This document shows, one piece after another, positions 23,455-36,250 of a stretch of 64,000 bases of DNA. A program made the position numbers and the translations under genes. A model generated the notes under the pieces. That model was not told where the DNA came from and did not search any database. It was given only the letters and a program-made list of their open reading frames with translations. The stretch spans positions 260,125,843 to 260,189,842 of the forward strand of contig OX352774.1 in the NCBI GenBank assembly GCA_947095535.1, given 5' to 3'. Numbering within the stretch: the stretch's first letter is position 1; each line of letters opens with the position of its first letter. The stretch is from Poecilobothrus nobilitatus (Eukaryota; Arthropoda; Insecta; Diptera; Dolichopodidae).

Positions 23455-26400
23455 CATAAAATTAAGAAAATGTTACACATTCAAAATTTAATTGAAAATT
23501 GTGATTTTATAATTTAAATTGCGCTCCTTTAAAAGCTTTGGTTTTACGCACCGCTTTATTTTTTTATAATTTCTACTTAAAAATGCAACTCTTTAAAAAC
23601 TTTGATTTATGCACTGTCTTGTTTTTTCATTCTTTTTATAGCATAACATTTTAATTCTTTTTTTCTATCTGTTATGTACCTAAATATCAGATGTACGTTT
23701 CTTTCTTTTCATAGCATAGCATTTAATATTTCTTTTTCTATCTGTTATGTACGTAAATATCAGAGGTATGTTTTTTCATTTAAAATCATAACATTTTATA
23801 GTTCTTTTTTTCTTTAAAAATATTTAAAAACAGTCAAAGTAACATTTTTTGTTCTCTTTTTTTTCTATTCGTTTTTATTTTTCTTCGCAGTATTACATTT
23901 ATTTTTTTTTGTTTTCTGTTATTTACGTACGCTAAGTATTTCTTTTATTTTTTTTAAATATTAAATTTATACATACAGTCTATTTAAAAAATATAAATTA
24001 TAACCTATAGAACATTTTGAATTTTTTTTTGTTCGTTTATGTTTACCGTCCATTCATTCATATTAATAACTGTTGCCTATATAAAAAATAATAAATCTAA
24101 TATATGTATACCCATATTTTTATTCATATATCTATATTATGGGCTAAACTTCTGATTCTAAAATTGTACTATATTATGGCAAAATTTTTAAAAAATTAAG
24201 AAAATGTTACTTAGCAAAATTTAAATAAAAATATTATTGCAATTTTATAATGTTCTACTTAAAAATCCGAACCTTTAAAAACTTTGATTTATACACTGCC
24301 TTGTTTTTTCTTTCTTTTCATAGCATAACATTTTGATATTTCTTTTTTTCTATCTGTTATGTACCTCAATATCAGATGGACTTTTCGTTCTTTTCATAGC
24401 ATAACATTTTTTTTTTTCCTTTTTCTATCTGTTATGTAGGTACGTAAATATCAGACGTATGTTTTTTTTCTTTTAAAATCATAACATTTTAATAGTTCTT
24501 TTTTTCTTTAAAAATATTTAAAAACAATCAAAGTAACATTTTTGTTCTCTTTTTTTTCTATTCGTTTTTATTTTTCTTCGCAGTATTACATTTTACTTTT
24601 TTTTTTTGTTTTCTGTTCTTTTTTTTAAGTATTAAATTTATACATCAGTCTATTTAAAAAATATAAATTATAACCTATAGAACATTCTGAATTTTTTTTT
24701 TGTTCGTTTATGTTTACCGTCCATTCATTCATATAAATAACTGTTGCCTATATAAAAAATAATAAATCTATAATAAATCTAATATATGTATACCCATATT
24801 TTTATTCATATATCTATATTATGGGCTAAACTTCTGATTCTAAAATTGTACTATATTATGGCAAAATTTTTAAAAAATTAAGAAAATGTTACTTAGCAAA
24901 ATTTAAATAAAAATATTATTGCAATTTTATAATGTTCTACTTAAAAATCCGAACCTTTAAAAACTTTGATTTATACACTGCCTTGTTTTTTCTTTCTTTT
25001 CATAGCATAACATTTTGATATTTCTTTTTTTCTATCTGTTATGTACCTCAATATCAGATGGACTTTTCGTTCTTTTCATAGCATAACATTTTTTTTTTTC
25101 CTTTTTCTATCTGTTATGTAGGTACGTAAATATCAGACGTATGTTTTTTTTCTTTTAAAATCATAACATTTTAATAGTTCTTTTTTTCTTTAAAAATATT
25201 TAAAAACAATCAAAGTAACATTTTTGTTCTCTTTTTTTTCTATTCGTTTTTATTTTTCTTCGCAGTATTACATTTTACTTTTTTTTTTTTGTTTTCTGTT
25301 ATTTTTTTTAAGTATTAAATTTATACATCAGTCTATTTAAAAAATATAAATTATAACCTATAGAACATTCTGAATTTTTTTTTTGTTCGTTTATGTTTAC
25401 CGTCCATTCATTCATATAAATAACTGTTGCCTATATAAAAATTAATAAATCTATAATAAATCTAATATATGTATACCCATATTTTTATTCATATATCTCT
25501 ATATTATGGGCTAAACTTCTGATTCTAAAATTGTACTATATTATGGCAAAATTTTTAAAAAATTAAGAAAATGTTACTTAGCAAAATTTAAATAAAAATA
25601 TTATTGCAATTTTATAATGTTCTACTTAAAAATCCGAACCTTTAAAAACTTTGATTTATACACTGCCTTGTTTTTTCTTTCTTTTCATAGCATAACATTT
25701 TGATATTTCTTTTTTTCTATCTGTTATGTACCTCAATATCAGATGGACTTTTCGTTCTTTTCATAGCATAACATTTTTTTTTTTCCTTTTTCTATCTGTT
25801 ATGTAGGTACGTAAATATCAGACGTATGTTTTTTTCTTTTAAAATCATAACATTTTAATAGTTCTTTTTTTCTTTAAAAGTATTTAAAAACAATCAAAGT
25901 AACATTTTTGTTCTCTTTTTTTTCTATTCGTTTTTATTTTTCTTCGCAGTATTACATTTTACTTTTTTTTTTTGTTTTCTGTTCTTTTTTTTAAGTATTA
26001 AATTTATACATCAGTCTATTTAAAAAATATAAATTATAACCTATAGAACATTCTGAATTTTTTTTTTGTTCGTTTATGTTTACCGTCCATTCATTCATAT
26101 AAATAACTGTTGCCTATATAAAAAATAATAAATCTATAATAAATCTAATATATGTATACCCATATTTTTATTCATATATCTATATTATGGGCTAAACTTC
26201 TGATTCTAAAATTGTACTAAATTATGGCAAAATTTTTAAAAAATTAAGAAAATGTTACTTAGCAAAATTTAAATAAAAATATTATTGCAATTTTATAATG
26301 TTCTACTTAAAAATACGACCCTCTAAAAACTTTGATTTATACACTGCCTTGTTTTTTCTTTCATTTCATAGCATAACATTATAATATTTATTGTTTTCTA

Positions 26401-26460
26401 TCTTTTATATGGGTAAATATCAGATGTACGTTTCTTTCTTTTCATAGTATAACATTTGTT
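23455..26460. repeat. tandem array, ~682-bp unit, about 4.3 copies
   Basis: The landmark TCTACTTAAAAAT followed by a CTTTAAAAACTTTGATTTATRCACTG stretch recurs at about 23570, 24251, 24933, 25618 and 26299, giving periods of about 681, 682, 685 and 681. The copies starting at 24251, 24933 and 25618 differ by only a handful of bases and small run-length changes. The copy from 23570 and the partial one from 26299 are clearly diverged, and a stub at 23455-23569 carries the unit's 3' part. Inside each unit is a smaller duplication of about 70-80 bp (ATAGCATAACATTTT, CTATCTGTTATGTA, AAATATCAGA). No open frame of note exists, so this is a satellite-like or transposon-internal tandem repeat. Confidence 0.92.
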
Positions 26461-28536
26461 AAATTAACATTTAACATAACAGTAGGGCACGCTACTCAGC
26501 AGCAGCAACTTGTCTTTTATTATATTTAGATATTATTTATTTTTTTTTAACACTTATAGACTAAGTGGCATTTGTGTGTGATTTTATTTGTAGACGTAGT
26601 GGCAGCACTTAAAAAAAAAATGTTTTTTTTTTGTTTTTTTTTTTTGCTAATTTTAACTTTATCATAAGTAAATTATCATCGTATATAATTTAATCTTATC
26701 TTAAAATTTTAATAATCATTTAATTTTTTTTTTCCTAGAAACATAAAAAAAAATGTCTTACTTATCTAATCTAAAAATTAAAATTAAAAGTAAGGTATTG
26801 TTGTTGTACCGTTTTTATAGTAGCTAAATTGTTACAGTGTAATCAATATTTTGATTTCAATTTATATATTAGAAAAAGAAATTGAATAACTTTCAATGAA
26901 ACCTGTATGTACAAGAATTTCAGAAAACCTTGACTTGGAAAAATTCTTTTAAGAAAAAGTGTGTTTAAATATTTTCTTTCATGTTTATAAAAAAGATCAT
27001 CTTTCATTCTATTAATTAGGCTACTTCAACGGATTCTACAATCATTAGGCCACTTCAACGAATAACATAGTAAACATTTACTAACATAGCAGAAACATGT
27101 ATGATTTCTAAATTCCATAACATTTTGTCGTCAAGTTTCACATAAATTTTCATCTATGCATTCCCATAATAAAAAGTTGATGTCTCTGTTTCAGTTCTTG
27201 TTAAAGCCTAGCTATAAAAAATTGAGTTCGCCACTTTAATCAATCAATATTTTCATGTTTCTAAACATTTGAATGAAATCTTAAAGGATATCTAAAATTT
27301 ACTCTACATTTACATTTACTCTAAGTGACAAGTTGTCAATTTTATTGTTACTTTTTGTCAATTTAAGTGTAAACATCTGTCTGTCTATGTAAATTTTTTG
27401 TCAAATTGCATATTAAGTCATTTTTATGGTTAATAAAAAGTTTTAAAAATCGTTAATAAATTTTAAATTAAAATGTTATACATTATAATTAATTTGTTCT
27501 TCAATGTCAATTAATTATTTTAAAAGTTTTGTAAGTGTTGCAATACTTTTTTAAGTTTTATCAAGAAATGAAGTCATAAAAATTTATATTAAAATGATAA
27601 CATATAAACAGAAGTACATATATACTTAGATATGAAAACATGACAGTATGTAAAACTAAGAGTTTTTAAAAGCATATAAAACGATGATGTTATATAATAA
27701 AGCGTATTATAGAGTATAGACTATTATCTGACTATTTTTATATAATTTTTAAAATTTGTTATTTGTGAGGAAAACTATGAAAAATTAAGATTTAATTTCA
27801 TTGATTTAAAGGAAATTCTATATATATGCCATTAAGAGTATTACGACAACTCATTTACACATTATGTATAAAAATATAATGTTTGAGCTTTTCAGTTAGT
27901 GTCCTAAAATAACAGATTGAACGAATGGCCAAATTAAAAATAATAATCAAATTATTTAATTTTTTTTTCTTGAAAAATGTGCTAAACATCGGACGTTTTT
28001 ATTTATAAACAACAACAAAAAAAAGTTTCTTAAGTCCATTTTACTTTAAGTATATGTAGATTTCGGCATGTTGGTAAATAAAAACCATTTTATATTGGCT
28101 TATACTCTTATAAACACATATATATATGTAATATAATATAATATATTATAATATACAGAATATATAATATAAAATATTTATATAAATAGAAAATATAAAT
28201 TATCTTTAATGACAGTTAATGCCGCTTAAGGTTAAAAAGGTAAATACTTATGAGTTATTTTTGTTTTTGATAAAAAAAAAGAAAAAAATTTAATGTTTAA
28301 TTTAAAAATATAATATGATTTTTACCTCAGGCTATATATTAATGTATAATTAAACTATTTTTATTATTCTCATTATATTTTAATTTTTATTTGTATATAT
28401 CTAACTATATACCATTGTAAAACACTTCTTTTTGAAGATTAATTTGCTTTTTTTTTTAAATACATTTGGAAATTAAATTAATTATTTTTAAAACTTAATT
28501 CAAGTTTAAACAAAATTAAATAATTAAGGTAATAAA
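26461..28536. other. AT-rich spacer
   Basis: No gene recognised. Just after the array is a short GC-richer stretch (GTAGGGCACGCTACTCAGCAGCAGC, split around 26480-26505) that could mark an element edge. A 31-bp direct duplication, ATTAGGCYACTTCAACGRAT, lies at about 27017-27067. Confidence 0.4.
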
Positions 28537-28583
28537 GTTTTTATCCATATATATATATATATATTATATATATGGATAAAAAC
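28537..28583. repeat. 47-bp near-perfect palindrome
   Basis: GTTTTTATCCATATATATATA runs into its reverse complement with only a few bases of loop, giving a stem of about 21 bp. The inner part is TA microsatellite and the outer arm (GTTTTTATCCA / TGGATAAAAAC) is unique sequence, so this is more than a simple TA run. Confidence 0.75.
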
Positions 28584-29394
28584 TATAATATATACATATA
28601 TTATACATATGATATATTATTATATCGTGTCAGAAGAAACGAGTATAATATATAGAAATGGTATAAAATACTTTGATTTTTATCTAAATTTATAATCATT
28701 TTCATAAATGGTCTGAAATTCATTCTACCATATAAATATTTTTTATTTTTCAAAGTATAAATTATTTTATTTTTTTTAAAACTAAATTCACTTTCTTTTT
28801 TGTTCAATTCTCTTTAGAACGTAATACATCCTCTAATTTGGTGTAAAATGAAAATAATTCTGTTGTATTATAGGATTAGGGTATACTTTACTTTAGGTAC
28901 ATTGTTGGATCCTTTTCAAACTTTACTGAGAGATAACTTAGATCACGTGATGAAACCGCTATATGGATTTGATTAAGCTATATGAACATTAAGAGCTTTA
29001 AAATTTTTATTAAAAAAATTTATGGAGGCAACTTACTTAAAGAGCCGCCGTATCATCTACATTTCTCGAACTACGGACCACTGAAAAAGCTTAAACGAAA
29101 GCCCTAAAAATTTCTAAACACAAGTATAATGTTATAAGATCGGAAAATGTAACTAAAGTAAAGTATACTCTAGGACTATATTTAAAGTAATTTTTATATA
29201 ACTTTTGAATGTTAAGTAAATGAAAATCATATCGTGAATGATAAGTTAATTTTATTCGTCTGTTCTTAGATCTTGACACTATTGTTATTATACTGTTAAA
29301 TAAATTTTGTCCATCGGCAATTCATTTTTAATATCTTATTATGATAAAATACATTTTTGATATATATATAATGCATGTATTAAACTTAGAGGAC
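28584..29394. other. AT-rich spacer
   Basis: No gene recognised. The two minus-strand open frames here (28601-28807, 29091-29279) are under 70 codons, without domains. Confidence 0.4.
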
Positions 29395-29612
29395 CTTTAC
29401 TCTCCAACATTTTTCTTCCTGCAAATTCCAAGGTTGTTCAAAACTTCTTATGGAAATTCATTTATTGTGAGAGTTAAATAAAATGTAGAACTTAGTTTCA
29501 TCCAATCTAATATATATATGTTTTATTATATAATTTGCAACAAAAAGAACAGGTTTACACTTTTAATTAACTTCCAACTTTTTCTTATTATTTATTATCC
29601 TATTTCCCTCCA
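29395..29612 (+). repeat. dispersed repeat, second copy at 49485-49700
   Basis: Blocks shared in order with 49485-49700: AAATTCCAAGG, then CAAAACTTCTTATGGAAATTCATTT, then a GCAACAAAAAGAA word, TTCCAACTTTTTCTTATT and TTTCCCTCCAATAG against the CTCCAACTCTTTCTTATT and TTTTCCCTCTTGCATTCCCTC forms. Divergence is high and ends are unclear, so the element type is unknown. Confidence 0.4.
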
Positions 29613-31010
29613 ATAGCTCTTTTCATTAACTAAACATATAATAATTTTGTATAAATAAATCCTTTCCTGTTGTAAAAAAAAAGTTATTTCTTTGTGTAAA
29701 AGGTAGTGTGTAAAAAAAGTTTTTAAATTTACACAATTTACATTTAAAATAATAATTTACTAGTGGAACCAACTTATTTTCGGAATTTATTTTTTCTATT
29801 GACAATACTGACAATTATCCTTTCTACTACTTAGAGGCAGCATAGAGTATATCTATATTAAATCATTATTCAACATTTGACAAAATCAGTTTCTATACAA
29901 TCATTATTTTCACTAAGCTTACTAGTAAGCTACAGCTAACTATTGTACAACATTACAACAGTATATGAAATACAAATATATTGATTTGTGCGCCATCTAT
30001 TATCTTATACAAGAATTATTTGATTTGATTATACACATATTACGTTATTATATTAATTATAGGATATATAAATACTTATTTCTGGCTGCAGATACTGACA
30101 ATTACATCTTATTTAAATAGATTTTATCTGAACCATCATTGAACTATAAGATAAAGGTTGAAATACAATTTCAGTAAACAGTGGTATCGATTAATTTATA
30201 AAGAAGAGCAGGTCTTAACACAATATAAGTAGTAGCTTTTGAAATAAAAATGGCAAGAGTATATTCTATAACAGATTATTATAATATTGTGCGATATATG
30301 ATATAAGTTTTTTTTTTCATTAAATAAATTTTACTGAAAAAAAATATGATGTTACTCTTTTTTTTTTTTAATACATTTTAATATTCATACTATATTATAA
30401 ACTTGTTTATATTTTTTTATTTTTTTTTTAAATTAAATAAATAAATTAATTTTTCCTGTTTTTATAAATATATTTAAATAATAAAAAAAAGTTATAAAAG
30501 TCAAAAAACAAAAAAAAAAATAAACTAAATCAAAAAATAATAAAGGAAGAGAAAACATTGCATTACTAATTTTAAATTCATATTTCATCCAATCCAAACG
30601 AACTTTAAATATTCAAAAAAGTTGAAAAAAAAAAAGAAATTAAAATAAAAATATCCCACAAAGAAAACAGAGATAATTCCACCTATAAGCGTGTATTAAG
30701 AAGCTTAAATTTAATTTATACAAATAATATTTATTTATTTTGAAGTTTTATATTTTATTCATTATTCTCAGAAAATCAAATTAATTTTATTTGATTTTAT
30801 TTTCTAACTCTTATAAGACCAGGTGTTCGAAAATGTTGCATTTATAAGGCTTTCATTAGTTTTAACACAAATCACAACAAATTTAGTACAACGGTACTAA
30901 AAACTTGTATAACAATACTTACTATCAATTGATCATCAGCTATACCAAAAGGTACCTTTGAAGTCTTGAAACTTTGAGAATTTTTTATTTATTATTATTT
31001 TTTTTGATGA
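29613..31010. other. AT-rich spacer
   Basis: No gene recognised. Dense A/T runs occur between 30355 and 30660. Confidence 0.4.
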
Positions 31011-31215
31011 AGATTGAGCTAACGCGTCAATAATCACTTTATATCGCAATATATAATTACTTTATATATCATAATATCTCGTACACCCCACATTCCTACC
31101 AGGAAGCAAGGGTTATAGCTATACCTGGCACATTTATGTACCACGGTACCTGGATATAAATAAATAAATAATCACTTGACTCTGGCCTGTAGTGTACCTT
31201 AAAAACGTATAGTAG
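31011..31215. repeat. old dispersed repeat interrupted by a retroposon
   Basis: Left part 31011-31039 and right part from about 31167 onward align with the uninterrupted copy at 22411-22500. The interruption is the 127-bp insert described at 31040-31166. Confidence 0.5.
31040..31166 (+). mobile_element. short retroposed insert (SINE or truncated LINE tail) with 11-bp target duplication
   Basis: The insert is bounded by AATAATCACTT at 31029-31039 and the identical AATAATCACTT at 31167-31177. It ends in a TAAATAAATA tail, which fixes the plus orientation. Its body holds a GGTTATAGCTATACC palindrome and CCACGGTACCTGG just before the tail. No A or B box is seen, so it may be the 5'-truncated 3' end of a LINE. 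Direct repeat plus simple-sequence tail is the classic signature of target-primed reverse transcription. Confidence 0.7.
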
Positions 31216-31220
31216 AACCA

Positions 31221-32433
31221 ATTGAGCTAGAGTTGTAGCTAAGTTTTAGATAAAACCTATTTTCTTTTTCCGTGCATTTTCGACTAAGAGAAGAGAATTT
31301 TTTAAAAAGTATTTCAAAAGAAAAAACCAGATTATTTTACTCTCCAAACACTACACCTAATAAACGAAACCAGCCATAAAACGATTAGCACGTCAATTTT
31401 TATTTTTTACGCTGTTCAAGTGTTAAATAACATCAATAGAAAATATAAAAAGTGAATCCCATATATCGAAAGAAAAAAAAGAAAACAAATAATCTTCAAA
31501 ATATCACTAATAAAAAAAATTTAACGAAACAATATTCTTAATTTTACGAGATTATTATTATACTGAATATATAATAAATATAAAGAAAAAAGTGAAGAAT
31601 ATAATAAAAAATAAAAAAAAGAAAAAAAAATATTAAAAACTATATATAAAATTAGAAGAAAATTTCAAATTAATAAAAAAAAAAAAGTCGTCATTTAATT
31701 TTTATTAGGTATTATATCCAACTGTTAATGACAATCAAAGAACCGGTCGTCTGGATTAATTAAATTTATAATATTGTCATTTAACCACAGTATATATATA
31801 TTTGTACGTATGTATATAGGTGAATATAAGGTATATAACAATAAATAATAGTATAAAATATATATTGTAGTTTTTAATTATATATACATATGTAGGTATA
31901 TATATTTGAATAATTCGTATATTCCTTGGTTTTAATTTTGTTTTTTTCGCGGCCAAATCAAAAAATAACCGCGAACCTTTTTAATTATGATAAAAAAAAA
32001 AAAATAATAATAATTTTATACAAAAAATTAATATAAATTTACATATTTTTTGTTTTTAAATTAAATATGTATATATATATATTTTTTTAAATTTTAATTG
32101 GATTATTTATTATACAATTGCGGTCATATATTTGGTAACAATTATAATAATAATTGAAATTCGTTCCAAAAATCTTATTTAAAATTTCCTTTCACCGCAT
32201 ATACAATATCTCAATTTTTCATTGATTTCTGTTTGCACTTTATGCATTTCAAACATATTATTTATTTGAATATGAGCTCAACATGATTGGAACCCCAGAT
32301 TTTTTTTTGAGTTAAAGAATGTGTAAAGTTATTAGTTAGATTTTTTATTTTGGTTCATAATATGAATATAAAAAGTAATTAGGTTCTAATATTTTATAAT
32401 AATATAAAGAAAAAACATTTAATATTTTTTTAT
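31221..32433. other. AT-rich spacer
   Basis: No gene recognised. AT microsatellite and A runs cover most of 31490-32090, and a GCGGCCAAATCAAAAAATAA/CCGCG stretch lies near 31949-31975. Confidence 0.4.
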
Positions 32434-32444
32434 AGAAAAGCTTA

Positions 32445-32710
32445 GGGGCGTCGGTGGTGTAGTGGTGTAGTGTAGTCCTGCATAGGTAGATAGTTAATTG
32501 AATTGAATTAGGGATTAATTGAAAAAACATCACCCTTGCTACCAAATATGGTGTAAATATAAAATATATATCTATAATATAAACAAAATAAATAATATTG
32601 GTGTATAATTTAATAATAGTATTCGACCTATAATGACCTTTAGTAGCCCATGGTTTTGTAATATTGCAACATCCTATATGATTTGTAATATTAATATAAA
32701 TAAATAAATA
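32445..32710 (+). mobile_element. tRNA-derived SINE, family B, copy 1 (decayed head)
   Basis: It starts GGGGCGTCGGTGGTGTAGTGG, a tRNA-like head in which the A box is partly duplicated and the B box is lost. The body is AAACAAAATAAATAATATT, TATAATTTAATAATAGTAT and ATAATGRCCTTWGTARCC, and the tail is TAAATAAATAAATA. The flanks AGAAAAGCTTA (32434-32444) and AGAAAATCTTA (32711-32721) form an 11-bp target duplication with one mismatch. The body and tail match copies at 63368 and 63690. Confidence 0.78.
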
Positions 32711-32721
32711 AGAAAATCTTA

Positions 32722-35700
32722 ACTTTTTTAAAAAGTATATAATATATTATATATGAGAAATTCAATTCCTTGAAAAGTTAATTTGATATCTTCTAATAAA
32801 GGACTGCATTCGTATAAAGGGAAACGTCAGTCATTTAATAACTACGGCCTATAAAGTTCTAAAAGTTGAATGTTCTATAATGTAGTATTAAAATTTAATT
32901 TTTATATTTCTTGCTAACTATTTACACATATAGATGTGAGGAGTCAGTATTTAAAGCTTATTTTAAGTTTTTTTTTTTCAAAATTATCAATGAATTTGAT
33001 TAATTTGAATTTTTGACCCTAAAAGATTTTATTACAAATGAAATTGAATAACTTAAAATTAAATGGTTTTGTGTTAGTGTTTATATAATTGTATATAATT
33101 GCATATTCAGCTAAGCTTTTATTTAAATTGTTACACTATTATGACCCCCGACTATTCTTGTATCTAATTATATGTTCATAACTGTGCTTATATACAAATT
33201 AATATTAAAATTTTTATATTATGTAGATTTTATCCTGAAAGTGCTTCTTAACTTTATTTTTTGTTGAATTATGGACAAAATTATCAATAAATTTAAGTAA
33301 AGTCCAAAAAGAATACATAATACATATACAATATATAATATACTTAGATATATCACCTAAAGAATAAATTTTTTTGTAATTATATACTGGTTTTATATAT
33401 AAGAAAAAAAAAAAAAGTATTAGAATTGTTTATTTTGATTTTAATCTTTGTTCTAAATTTTACAAGTTTTTTCACCTTTAATACCTAAATTAATAATGCG
33501 ACACAATTGAATGTAGGTGATTTAGTTTTATTTTTAGTTTTTTTTTTTTTTTGGTTTTGAATAATTTCAAATTAAAACAAATGTAAATAAATAAAAAATA
33601 CAAATTTAAGTTTTTTGTAATTTTTTTTTTTTTTTTTTATAAATAAAACTTTTGTCTAAAAATTTATTGATAAAATTTATTTTATTTTTAAATAAAAGTT
33701 TAAAAACTAAACAACTGGTGTACGTGTATTAGTGATGATAATTATTAATATACATGATTTTGAGAGTTTAGTTTTATAAATATTGAAATTGTATCTTATA
33801 TAGATTTCAAAATAACAACTTAAATACAAAATTAGTTATTTCTTAAAGAGGTTGTCATATCCTGTATCACATCGTTAAAAGTTTATATTGTTTATTTAAT
33901 TCAAGTTAATTTCAACTATGGTTAATAATAGAATATTTGTTTTGTTTTAATATTTTCTACACACCTACATAATCATATTAAAAATTGTTAGTATATAGTT
34001 GAGATGATTTAAAAAAAAAAAAAGCAGAAAATATTGAATATATAGGCCTTTATCTTATAGACTTCTTCTATTTTCTTTGAACAGAACTAATAATGAACAA
34101 AATTAGTGTAAATTAACACTAAAAAAAAAAAATTAAGGTATAGATGCCATTTAAAATGACAAAACTCCTTCTAACGAGGCAGTATATAAAACAGAAAATA
34201 AAGACTTCTAGAATTGCAATCTTTTGCAACAAAATTTTGTAATTTTTCCTATCGATAACAAAACTTGTAAAAAAATAAGAGATACTTTTTTCAACGTTAA
34301 AAAAATATAATATAACTGCATAAAAAAAGCCGGTGACATAAGTGACATTAAGTGACATTAATATCACTGCATAATGTTTACTTAATGTTTACTTCTTGTA
34401 TCTTACCTTTAAAAAAACTTTTAACAGATGTCAATTTTTGTAAGCCTATATAATAATAGAAAATATTAAAATATTCTATTCTCTTAGTCCTCTTAAACGT
34501 TGAAAAATACAAAATTTGTTTCAAAAGAATTTGACTTAATCTCAAAACTGCATTTTTCAAATTTTAAACGTTTGGTGTAAATACGAATGTCGAGTAGTTT
34601 CAATAATCGAAAAATATTGGTTAAATTTTACAGTATTTTTTCAGCTTAGAAATAATGTAGCACCATAATAAGTGTGGTTTATATAAAGACGGTTAATGAC
34701 ATCTATCTATGGTAAAAATGTGATTGCTTTATCTGAAACAGTGTAAAAATTTCGTAAAAGGCGGACGGTCTGCTGATATTATACAACCAAGAAGAAGATA
34801 TTTTAAAAATTTTTTAAATATTTTTAACACATTCGGCAAACAGTCGAATTTTTTATGATATAACAAAATAAAATTTTTGAATATTACTTTTATTTATATT
34901 TAATGCTATAAGAATTATTAGTTTATTAGTCGTCCATTTTGATGTATTAATAGTTAATTGAAGGAAAATTTAAAAAGCAATTATTTTACAAAAATATACT
35001 TTAGTATAAATCTAAAAAATCATAACTTAACATTCTTTTAAAATTTGTAATAATTAAATTTTTTTTTTTTTTAATTATAGGTAAGTTTTCTTTTCAACTA
35101 TCGTATATCAGTAAGTAAGAAATTTTTGCATGAATATTTAACTGTACTGTCTGGTAAGATATTTTAAAATTATATTTCATTTTCGTATTATTTTGTCCGA
35201 AACTGTAAACATGACAATTTCATGAAAATAAAATAAATTATGTAGTACAGAAATGTTTAAAAGTTTCCTTTTCTAATTGCTATTGAGTAATTTTGCCACC
35301 AATCACGCAGTTAAGTAGATGATTTCACATAGCGTTCCCATTCCAATAGAACATACACCGTTAAAAAAATTCTCTACAATTTAACTTACAGATTATAAGC
35401 CCTGCAATAGCTAAATTCTCCATGTATATAAAAACAAAAATTTTGCAAAATTACAAATTTTAATTTCATTTAAATATTTTTTTTTTTATTTTAATTTTAA
35501 ATTAAAAAGAATGAAATGGAATTTTATTGACAACGAATAAAAAAAAACAATGCAGTATGTAAAACCGAAGATTCGAATAGGCGCACATTTTTCACAAAAC
35601 AATAAAAATAATTTAGAATACTATGACGTGCACCAAAATTGGTAATATTTCTTAGAATTTTATAGTTTAATGAGTTTGGGAGTGCTTATAGTGATACTAA

Positions 35701-35845
35701 ATTGTTTAGGAAGAACGAATAAAGTAACTGTCAATTATCAAGAGAAAAAGCAGCAACTGTGTTTGCGGGTCTCGATCCTTTTTGTTGCATTAGCAAACAC
35801 AAAATAAAAGAAATATAAAAAATAACAGAGGAAAACTGTAGGTGT
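32722..35845. other. AT-rich spacer
   Basis: No gene recognised. Small duplications at about 34337-34400 (AGTGACATTA repeated, TAATGTTTACT repeated). Homopolymers include T runs near 33540 and 33623. Confidence 0.45.
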
Positions 35846-36250
35846 ACAAGCTATGGAGTGAAAAATTCTAGGACAGACAATTTAAGTAATTTTTATGAAA
35901 CTATACCCAAAAGAGATATGAAAAAGTAATAGAATTCAGTAAAAATAAACTAAAAATTCTAGGAAACTTCGGGAAGTTGTCAGCTAAAGAGGCACTTCAA
36001 GAAAATTGGAATAGAAAATGACGGTATTTGCTCAATCTGCAAAGAAAAAGAAGAATTTCCAGGCATTATACTCAAAAACTGCGGTGATTTACTCCGAGCA
36101 AGATATGTGTCATAGATATGTGAGGATATTGTTTTACCGAATAAGAACTCCCAGGAATATATCCTCTATAGATCTTTAGTCTCTTAGGTGCAGTAGAACT
36201 GACAGAACTATTATAAGATTAGGCAAAATCAACATCACGTAGTAATTGGG
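35846..36250 (+). pseudogene. LINE reverse-transcriptase ORF2 C-terminal remnant
   Basis: The frame at 35990-36115 reads RHFKKIGIENDGICSICKEK followed by EEFPGIILKNCGDLLRARY and a TAG at 36113. This matches the cysteine-containing C-terminal tail of insect non-LTR retrotransposon ORF2 proteins (pattern C-x2-C-x8-H-x4-C, then R). The usual His is Ile here. An upstream piece (about 35938-35989, KLKILGNF...) sits in another frame, so at least one frameshift is present, and stops occur at about 35926 and 36113. Everything 5' of the tail, including RT and endonuclease, is absent, as expected of a 5'-truncated LINE insertion that then decayed. The 3' boundary is not defined and could extend to about 36340. 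Confidence 0.7.

Noticed and set aside
23455..26460. CRISPR-like array
   Set aside because: The unit is 682 bp and continuous, without short repeats separated by unique spacers, and the DNA is eukaryotic in character.
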